This document shows, in pieces, positions 58,236 through 64,000 of a stretch of 64,000 bases of DNA. Origin of the DNA: Flavobacterium araucananum (lineage in GTDB: Bacteria; Bacteroidota; Bacteroidia; Flavobacteriales; Flavobacteriaceae). How positions within the stretch are numbered: position 1 is the first letter of the stretch; each line of letters begins with the position of its first letter. The position numbers and the translations under genes were made by a program. The stretch lies in contig NZ_MUGS01000057.1 in the NCBI RefSeq assembly GCF_002222055.1, positions 1 to 64,000 of the forward strand. The letters are read 5' to 3'. The notes under the pieces were generated by a model. That model was not told the DNA's origin. It did no database searches and saw nothing but the letters and a program-made list of their open reading frames with translations.

Positions 58236-59153
58236 TTACTCACAAAACAAATATTTTCCGGAAATCGCAGCTTTCTTCTCCGAAGGAATAATAATATGCG
58301 ATTCAAATTTCTTGCCTTTCAAAACATCATTCACAAAATCCAGCACATATTGCTGTCCCTGATGAAAAAGGTATCCGGAGAATTCATGTCCGCCACCGCA
58401 AAACGTAATGAGTTCAATATCTTTATGCAGGTCATTCATGTGATTGTAAACGGCATAAGATCCAAAGAGAATCAGCCATCCGGAAGCATTTGTAGGGCAA
58501 GAGCGATGCGAGCCTGCGGCATACGGAACCGTTTCGTCTTTATTGCCGTGAGCTAATAACATCGGGATCGCTTTTTCTTTGGTGATTAAATTAATATCCT
58601 GAATAGCGCCTGATCCTCCAATAAAACCTGCATATCTAAAATTTTGAGGCAAATTGCCTTTGTATAAATTCATGAGTTTATAATCCCAAAATGAAGCGTG
58701 GAAACCAATTTCGGCACCCGCACTAATTCCTGAGATAAATATTTTTGAAGTATCCAGGTTGTATTTGTTTGCATTTTCGATCAGGTACGAAGTTGCCTGC
58801 CACATATCGCTTACACCAATTTGGATTGCTTTTATTTTTTCGGTTAAAGTTCCTTTGCAGCCAAAATCTTTTCCTTTCATGTATAAACTATAGGAGATGC
58901 TCGCCACCGCATAACCGTTTTGCGCCATAAACATCCCGAAGCTTTTTTCGCTTGCACGATCTCCACCCGAAAATCCACCTCCAAAAGCAAAAACGATTAG
59001 CGGAACCTTTTCGTTTGTTTTCTTTTGGGGTAAATACAAATCCAGATCAAGTTTCAGAGTGTCATTTTGAAAATAAGTTATCGTTTTGATTTCCTGTGCC
59101 TGAATATTGTGGAAAGTGAGTATAGTAAAAAGGAAGATGATAATTTTTTTCAT
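58236..59153 (-). CDS. Secreted alpha/beta hydrolase (esterase-like)
   Basis: 305 residues from ATG 59153, which gives a clean signal peptide (ends NIQAQ). Oxyanion-hole block FAFGGGFSGG, nucleophile Ser in ISGISAGAEIG, Asp around HGNKDETVPY and a His in GGGHEFSGY. Resembles carboxylesterase / BD-FAE-type hydrolases. Substrate unknown. The in-frame upstream extension has no start signal support. Confidence 0.87.
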   Translation of the reverse strand: MKKIIIFLFTILTFHNIQAQEIKTITYFQNDTLKLDLDLYLPQKKTNEKVPLIVFAFGGGFSGGDRASEKSFGMFMAQNGYAVASISYSLYMKGKDFGCKGTLTEKIKAIQIGVSDMWQATSYLIENANKYNLDTSKIFISGISAGAEIGFHASFWDYKLMNLYKGNLPQNFRYAGFIGGSGAIQDINLITKEKAIPMLLAHGNKDETVPYAAGSHRSCPTNASGWLILFGSYAVYNHMNDLHKDIELITFCGGGHEFSGYLFHQGQQYVLDFVNDVLKGKKFESHIIIPSEKKAAISGKYLFCE

Positions 59154-59228
59154 AGTAATGTAGTTTAGTCTCGCGATACTGATAGCTATTGGGAGCGAAG
59201 ATGCAAAGTATTTCAAATATAAAAGTTT

Positions 59229-59344
59229 GCCACGAATTCCGCTAATTTCCGCCAATTTTTAATTTATTAACCTGACCTAAACAGTGCAAAAAATAAAATT
59301 TTGAGTAGCAATTTTAATTAGGGGAAATTAGTGGAATTCGTGGC
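59229..59344. repeat. GCCACGAATT-type intergenic inverted repeat, copy 1
   Basis: 22-nt arms GCCACGAATTCCGCTAATTT.. (59229-59250) and the complement at 59323-59344 with one mismatch, ~70 nt between. Same outer arms as 61980-62048. Confidence 0.75.
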
Positions 59345-59439
59345 AAAAAAACAATCATTATTTCCTTCTAAAAAATCTAAAATCTAAACTCAAAAATCTA
59401 AACTCAAAACCGTATATTTGCGTTTATTTTTAATTACGA

Positions 59440-59736
59440 ATGGAAAACGATAAAGAAAAAGAAACCGCCGAATTTTACGAAAGATTAAAGGTCGAATTAG
59501 ATAACTCAAATACTTGGCCTGCAGAATATTTGTATAAGTTTATTATGCCATCGGTAGACGATAATGTTGAGCGAGTTGAAAAAGCTTTTGACAGTATGGG
59601 CGCGGTTATTAAAACAACAAAATCTAAAACAGGTAAATTTACCAGTGTTTCTGTAGATGTAACAATGCATAGTGCTGACGATGTGATTAGCAAATACAAA
59701 GAAGTTTCTACAATAGAAGGTATAGTTTCATTATAA
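59440..59736 (+). CDS. DUF493-family protein
   Basis: 98 residues, ferredoxin-like beta-alpha-beta (WPAEYLYKFIMPSVDDNVERV, SVSVDVTMHSADDVISKYKEV). A small conserved cytoplasmic protein (YbeD type) with unknown function. 3 nt before the DUF4290 gene, cotranscribed. Confidence 0.9.
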   Translation: MENDKEKETAEFYERLKVELDNSNTWPAEYLYKFIMPSVDDNVERVEKAFDSMGAVIKTTKSKTGKFTSVSVDVTMHSADDVISKYKEVSTIEGIVSL

Positions 59737-59739
59737 CTT

Positions 59740-60462
59740 ATGGTCGAAAAATATAAAAAAGAAGTCGCGAATGACGTTGTTTTTAATTTAGAATATAATT
59801 CTGAAAGACAGCGTTTACTTATTCCGGAATATGGTCGTCATTTGCAAAAACTGATCGATCAGGCTACTCATATAGAAGATGATGAAACGCGAAATAAAGC
59901 CGCAAAATATATCATTCAGGTTATGGGAAGTCTGAATCCGCACTTGCGTGATGTACCGGATTTTCAGCATAAATTATGGGATCAGCTTTTCATCATGTCT
60001 GATTTTAAATTAAATGTAGAATCTCCGTATCCAATTCCGTCAAGAGATGTATTGCAGTTAAAACCGGATGTTTTGCACTATCCGCAAAACTTTCCTAAAT
60101 ACAGGTTTTATGGTAATAATATCAAATATATGATAGATGTTGCCAATAAATGGGATGATGGAGAAATGAAAAATGCATTAGTATTGGTAATTGCCAATCA
60201 CATGAAAAAATCATACCTGAGCTGGAATAAAGATACCGTAAAAGATGATGTGATTTTTGAACATTTATTTGAATTATCCGGAGGTAAAATCAATTTGGTG
60301 CAAAGTACAGAAGAACTTTTAAACACTACTGATTTATTGCGTACCAATAAACGTATGTCTAATAAAATTACACCTGCCGGACCACCAAAAATTCAGAGCA
60401 ACAAAAACAACAATAAAGGAGGGAAACCAAAGCCTTTTCAAAAAAACAACAACCAGAAGTAA
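59740..60462 (+). CDS. DUF4290-family protein
   Basis: 240 residues, Bacteroidota-specific. NLEYNSERQRLLIPEYGRH, YIIQVMGSLNPHLRDV and FRFYGNN-like KYRFYGNNIKYMID are family landmarks; the C-terminal ~40 residues are Lys/Asn-rich and disordered. Helical, cytoplasmic, function unknown. Usually found upstream of murA, as here. Confidence 0.92.
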   Translation: MVEKYKKEVANDVVFNLEYNSERQRLLIPEYGRHLQKLIDQATHIEDDETRNKAAKYIIQVMGSLNPHLRDVPDFQHKLWDQLFIMSDFKLNVESPYPIPSRDVLQLKPDVLHYPQNFPKYRFYGNNIKYMIDVANKWDDGEMKNALVLVIANHMKKSYLSWNKDTVKDDVIFEHLFELSGGKINLVQSTEELLNTTDLLRTNKRMSNKITPAGPPKIQSNKNNNKGGKPKPFQKNNNQK

Positions 60463-60657
60463 AAGAAAGGTGCTAAGTGTCTAAGATGTTAAGTAGCTAA
60501 GTCTTTTTTAAGAAAAAACTCAGAACCTTAGAATCTCAGTAACTCAGAACCTTAAAGTAAACAATCAGAAATAAAAAAAGTTGCGAAGTAGCTAAGCGAC
60601 TAAGACAAAAACTTAGAACCTCAGAACCTTAGTAACTCAGAACCTTAAAAAAAGAAT
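60463..60657. repeat. Tandem CTAAG/CTTAG-type intergenic repeat
   Basis: Two half-arrays of heptamer-to-octamer repeats: (GTAGCTAAG, GTGCTAAGTGTCTAAGATG) on one side, complementary (ACTCAGAACCTTAG, AACTCAGAACCTTA) on the other, repeated twice (around 60470-60555 and 60580-60645). Each can fold back. Lies between DUF4290 and murA; no ORF. Confidence 0.7.
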
Positions 60658-61971
60658 ATGGGAATTTTTAAAATCGAAGGAGGAATTCCTTTAAAAGGAG
60701 AAATCACTCCGCAAGGAGCAAAAAACGAGGCATTACAAATTTTATGTGCCGTGCTTCTAACGGGAGATAAAGTGAAAATAAATAATATTCCCGATATTAT
60801 TGACATCAATAAATTAATTACCTTATTGGGTAACTTAGGGGTTAAAATTCAACGAAATGAACCGGGTTCGATTACGTTTCAGGCAGATGAGGTTAATGTT
60901 GGATATTTAGAAACCGAAGCTTTCAAAAAAGAAGGCGGAGCATTACGTGGTTCTATTATGATTGTTGGACCGCTTTTGGCACGTTTTGGTAAAGGCTATA
61001 TTCCTAAACCTGGAGGAGATAAAATTGGTCGTCGTAGATTAGATACACACTTTGAAGGTTTTATTAACCTTGGAGCAAAATTCAGATACAATAGAGAAGA
61101 TCACTTTTACGGAGTAGAATCTCCAACAGAAGGATTAAAAGGAACAGATATGTTGCTTGATGAAGCATCAGTAACCGGAACAGCAAATATCGTTATGGCC
61201 GCTGTTTTGGCAAAAGGAAAAACTACCGTTTACAACGCGGCTTGTGAGCCTTATTTGCAACAATTGTGCAAAATGTTAAACTCTATGGGAGCTAACATTA
61301 CAGGAGTTGGATCTAACTTATTGACTATCGAAGGTGTTGAAAGCCTGGGTGGATGCGAGCACACAATCTTGCCGGATATGATCGAAATTGGTTCTTGGAT
61401 TGGTCTTGCTGCTATGACAAAAAGCGAAATCACGATCAAAAATGTAAGCTGGGAAAACTTAGGTTTGATTCCAAATACCTTTAGAAAATTAGGAATCACG
61501 ATCGAGAAACGTGGTGATGATATTTATATTCCTGCTCACAAAGACGGATACGAAGTAAAAACAGATATCGACGGTTCTATTTTAACAATTGCAGATGCAC
61601 CTTGGCCAGGATTTACGCCTGACTTATTGAGTATTGTTTTGGTTGTGGCAACACAAGCAAAAGGAGATGTTTTAATTCACCAAAAAATGTTCGAAAGCCG
61701 TTTGTTTTTCGTAGACAAACTAATCGATATGGGAGCAAAAATTATGTTATGTGATCCGCACAGAGCAGTGGTTATGGGACATAATTTCGAATCTCAGTTA
61801 AAAGCGACAACAATGTCATCTCCGGATATTCGCGCGGGTATCTCATTGCTAATTGCAGCACTTTCAGCAAAAGGAACAAGCACAATTCAAAATATCGAAC
61901 AAATTGATCGTGGGTACGAGCGTATCGACGAACGTTTAAGAGCAATTGGAGCAAAAATCGTGAGAGCGTAA
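60658..61971 (+). CDS. murA: UDP-N-acetylglucosamine 1-carboxyvinyltransferase
   Basis: 437 residues, first committed enzyme of peptidoglycan synthesis; transfers enolpyruvate to UDP-GlcNAc. GGIPLKGEITPQGAKNEAL (substrate Lys/Asn), loop GKGYIPKPGGDKIG, and DIRAGISLLIAAL are clear. The loop residue that is Cys in E. coli (Cys115, attacked by fosfomycin) is Asp here (PGGDKIG), as in naturally fosfomycin-insensitive MurA. Cotranscription with DUF4290 is likely despite the repeat between. Confidence 0.96.
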   Translation: MGIFKIEGGIPLKGEITPQGAKNEALQILCAVLLTGDKVKINNIPDIIDINKLITLLGNLGVKIQRNEPGSITFQADEVNVGYLETEAFKKEGGALRGSIMIVGPLLARFGKGYIPKPGGDKIGRRRLDTHFEGFINLGAKFRYNREDHFYGVESPTEGLKGTDMLLDEASVTGTANIVMAAVLAKGKTTVYNAACEPYLQQLCKMLNSMGANITGVGSNLLTIEGVESLGGCEHTILPDMIEIGSWIGLAAMTKSEITIKNVSWENLGLIPNTFRKLGITIEKRGDDIYIPAHKDGYEVKTDIDGSILTIADAPWPGFTPDLLSIVLVVATQAKGDVLIHQKMFESRLFFVDKLIDMGAKIMLCDPHRAVVMGHNFESQLKATTMSSPDIRAGISLLIAALSAKGTSTIQNIEQIDRGYERIDERLRAIGAKIVRA

Positions 61972-61979
61972 AAGAGTTA

Positions 61980-62048
61980 GCCACGAATTACACGAATAGA
62001 AATATTTAAAAGATTATCTAATTGGTGATAATTCGTGCAATTCGTGGC
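61980..62048. repeat. GCCACGAATT-type intergenic inverted repeat, copy 2
   Basis: 18-nt arms GCCACGAATTACACGAAT (61980-61997) and complement at 62031-62048, one mismatch. May act as a weak terminator between murA and the transporter gene. Confidence 0.75.
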
Positions 62049-62087
62049 AAAAAAATATGATATAAATGTCGTGCTAAAAAAGCTCAA

Positions 62088-62963
62088 ATGACAGATGAAC
62101 AAAAAGCTGTAAAAGCTACTATCTTCAGTATAGTTGGAAACACCTGCCTGGCCGTTATAAAAGGTCTGGCAGGTTTTTTTGGCAATTCTTATGCCTTGAT
62201 TGCAGATGCAATCGAATCGACTACAGATATATTTTCGTCCTGTTTAGTTTTATTCGGGATCAAATATTCGAACAAACCGGCAGATGAAAATCACCCGTAT
62301 GGTCACGGTCGTGCAGAACCGTTGATTACGTTTCTGGTAGTGGGTTTTTTAATTACATCAGCAACAATCATTGGTTACGAAAGTGTTATTAACATTCAGA
62401 ATCCCCATAACTTGCCAAAATCATGGACATTGTATGTTTTGGGCGCTATTATTGTCTGGAAAGAATATTCGTTTCGGTTGGTGATGAAACGTAGTAAACA
62501 AACCAATAGTTCCTCTTTGGCGGCAGATGCCTGGCACCATCGCAGTGATGCAATCACATCTGTAGCAGCATTTACAGGTATTTCGATTGCCCTGATTATG
62601 GGAAAAGGATATGAATCAGCAGATGATTGGGCGGCACTTTTTGCTGCTTTTTTTATCTTATATAACAGTTATAAAATTTTCAGACCTGCGCTTGGCGAAA
62701 TTATGGATGAGAATTTAAATGATGATCTGGTCGAAGAAATCCGCATCAAATCGTTGACTGTTATGGGTATTCTGGGAACCGAAAAATGTTTTATACGCAA
62801 AGCAGGAATGAAATATCATGTAGATCTTCATGCGATCGTTTCGGCTAAAATTTCGGTAAAAGAAGGACATGATCTGTCCCATAAACTACAAGATACCTTA
62901 AAAGAAAAAATACCTCAATTAGGAAATGTCTTAATTCATATTGAACCCGATGATTATCATTAA
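62088..62963 (+). CDS. Cation diffusion facilitator transporter
   Basis: 291 residues, six membrane helices. Metal site: DAIESTTDIFSS in helix 2 and ADAWHHRSDAITS in helix 5 (HHxxD); HPYGHGRAEPL is the family signature; cytoplasmic C-terminal domain (~205-291). Exports Zn2+/Fe2+/Co2+-type cations by proton antiport; the metal is not predictable. Normal length. Confidence 0.92.
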   Translation: MTDEQKAVKATIFSIVGNTCLAVIKGLAGFFGNSYALIADAIESTTDIFSSCLVLFGIKYSNKPADENHPYGHGRAEPLITFLVVGFLITSATIIGYESVINIQNPHNLPKSWTLYVLGAIIVWKEYSFRLVMKRSKQTNSSSLAADAWHHRSDAITSVAAFTGISIALIMGKGYESADDWAALFAAFFILYNSYKIFRPALGEIMDENLNDDLVEEIRIKSLTVMGILGTEKCFIRKAGMKYHVDLHAIVSAKISVKEGHDLSHKLQDTLKEKIPQLGNVLIHIEPDDYH

Positions 62964-62967
62964 AAAA

Positions 62968-63147
62968 GGTGCAAAGGTTCAGAGTTGCAAAGGTGCTGAG
63001 GTTTTCTTTTGCAACAATAAAATAAAAATCCGCTTATTCTATAAAGAGTAAGCGGATTTTTTATACCATATAATAGTCAGTTCGAGCGGAGCCGAGAATA
63101 CGCAAAGCATACACCTTTGCACCTTTGCAACTCTGAACCTTTGTACC
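62968..63147. repeat. 28-nt inverted repeat around the terminator
   Basis: GGTGCAAAGGTTCAGAGTTG.. (62968-62995) and its complement (63120-63147, one mismatch), 124 nt apart, flanking the terminator at 63024-63062. The right arm meets the stop of the DUF5686 gene. Confidence 0.75.
63024..63062. terminator. Bidirectional terminator
   Basis: Hairpin AAAATCCGCTTA / TAAGCGGATTTTTT with a 12-nt loop, between convergent CDF and DUF5686 genes. Confidence 0.88.
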
Positions 63148-64000
63148 TAATCTAAAACATTCAAAATCTTCATACCAAATACAACACCATTTTGCTGAAT
63201 TCCGCCCTGATAAGAATGAACATAATCTAATCTGAATATTTTAAATTTCCCAAAACCAAGGTTGTCTAAGCCAACCGTAAATTCAGTGTAGGGTTTTTTG
63301 TCCGGAATAGCCAGCGTATGAAAACCAAGATTCATTGTAGATTTTAAAAGATTCAACAGCGGAATTTTATTCATGATAAATCCGGTATCATTATGTTCCA
63401 AATGCATTTCAAAATAACTGTCGTTTGTGCTGTTAGTATAATAAGGCATTAGGTTAAAAACATTCAGATAGCGATCGCTTGTTCCTATATGAGTTTGATT
63501 TCCGTTAAAATGTCTGTAGTCGATAAAAGAAATATTCTCTGCATTAAAAAACTTTCCGGCTCTGATGTTCATGCCCAGGATTCCTTTGTTGCCCAAAGAC
63601 AAATCATATAGTACAGAAGCTCCAATGCGCTCAAATTCATATTTTTTCTCGCTTGCGGCAAAAGCTTTTTCAAAAGCTAAGAATAAGGTAGGATATTTAT
63701 CGTTTTTAAAATTGTATCTGCCGTCAGGTCGTGAGATGTATTTGTTTCCAAAATTAATCTGGGTACTTATAGCCGCCTTAAATAAATGATGTTGGTCAAA
63801 GGCAGGCGTTGTAAAATCATTTGGTGCCAAACGATTGTTTGAAGAATACAAATCATCTCTCTTAAAGAAAGAATAATCTGTCGTGTTAACAAGAGGTTTT
63901 CGCTGTTCGTAAGCTACTTTTCCAATCAATTTTACGCCATTCAGAACGTCTTGCGAATAGTTAATCTGAGCATATTCCAAGTTGTACAACTTCATATAAT
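63147..64000 (-). CDS. DUF5686-family outer membrane protein (3' part, cut by window edge)
   Basis: The last ~284 codons of a DUF5686 protein; the frame is open to the window edge (an ATG at 63995 is internal). Strand-rich barrel segments (LFLAFEKAFAASEKKYEFE, FEMHLEHNDTGFIMNKIPLL, FRLDYVHSYQGG, GVVFGMKILNVLD). Full proteins have an N-terminal carboxypeptidase-regulatory-like domain and ~800 residues in total. Outer membrane; function unknown. Confidence 0.9.
   Translation of the reverse strand, partial: YMKLYNLEYAQINYSQDVLNGVKLIGKVAYEQRKPLVNTTDYSFFKRDDLYSSNNRLAPNDFTTPAFDQHHLFKAAISTQINFGNKYISRPDGRYNFKNDKYPTLFLAFEKAFAASEKKYEFERIGASVLYDLSLGNKGILGMNIRAGKFFNAENISFIDYRHFNGNQTHIGTSDRYLNVFNLMPYYTNSTNDSYFEMHLEHNDTGFIMNKIPLLNLLKSTMNLGFHTLAIPDKKPYTEFTVGLDNLGFGKFKIFRLDYVHSYQGGIQQNGVVFGMKILNVLD

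Noticed and set aside
60463..60657. Small RNA gene in the CTAAG/CTTAG region
   Set aside because: Explained by short tandem repeats with complementary halves; no promoter or terminator of its own.

Overview
The window is AT-rich chromosomal DNA of a Bacteroidota bacterium, almost certainly a Flavobacterium or close relative. The support is a SusC/SusD pair, DUF4290, DUF493, DUF5686 and YqgE genes, Bacteroidota-type promoters (TTG about 19 nt before TAnnTTTG), and several families of short intergenic palindromes typical of flavobacterial genomes. The window carries about 75 genes, two clear pseudogene remnants, one tRNA gene and one 24.8 kb integrated element.

Left chromosomal arm (1-26.6 kb). 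A glycan-uptake operon (SusC, SusD, a beta-helix surface lipoprotein) is followed by small stress and regulatory genes: pentapeptide-repeat protein, two AraC regulators, two Crp/Fnr regulators and a MocR-type regulator divergent from a TonB receptor. Also here are a Gdx/SugE-type small multidrug transporter, a siderophore-interacting flavoreductase, a radical-SAM DNA-repair-type pair, a second methionine aminopeptidase, a two-gene outer-membrane operon and a GH2 beta-glucuronidase. At the end lie a lamin-tail-domain (LTD) gene and a truncated GIY-YIG nuclease.

Integrated element (26667-51494). It is bounded by a 49 bp direct repeat of the 3' part of a tRNA-Met(CAT) gene, with a tyrosine recombinase just inside the right end. 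Order from left: an Abi-like membrane protein; a CI-type repressor with operator DNA; early genes, including a candidate replication protein and a gene split by a possible -1 frameshift; a leftward cargo block with a zinc-metallopeptidase lipoprotein (candidate polymorphic toxin) and three small lipoproteins (candidate immunity); then a rightward late block. The late block has a transglutaminase-like protein, many small single-TM proteins, a candidate major capsid protein with its own strong terminator, two annexin-like membrane proteins, a peptidoglycan-binding protein, a complete lysis set (GH19 endolysin, holin, unimolecular spanin), a LEA2-domain protein, an ArdC-zincin/RecA-like ATPase fusion, a histone-like basic peptide and a candidate receptor-binding protein. 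No terminase, portal, tape-measure or tail gene is visible. The simplest reading is a temperate, tail-less, probably membrane-containing virus of a type I cannot assign.

Five copies of a ~60 bp hairpin repeat separate modules of the element. Two of them bracket an LTD gene like a cassette. A decayed sixth copy lies upstream of the LTD paralogue outside the left attachment site. The stems covary and the loop core occurs in both orientations relative to its flanks.

Right chromosomal arm (51.5-64 kb). Housekeeping genes: START-like protein, class IV aminotransferase, YqgE, HU, fmt, recQ, an AAA ATPase, a secreted esterase-like hydrolase, DUF493, DUF4290, murA (with Asp in place of the fosfomycin-target Cys), a CDF metal transporter and the 3' part of a DUF5686 gene cut by the window edge.
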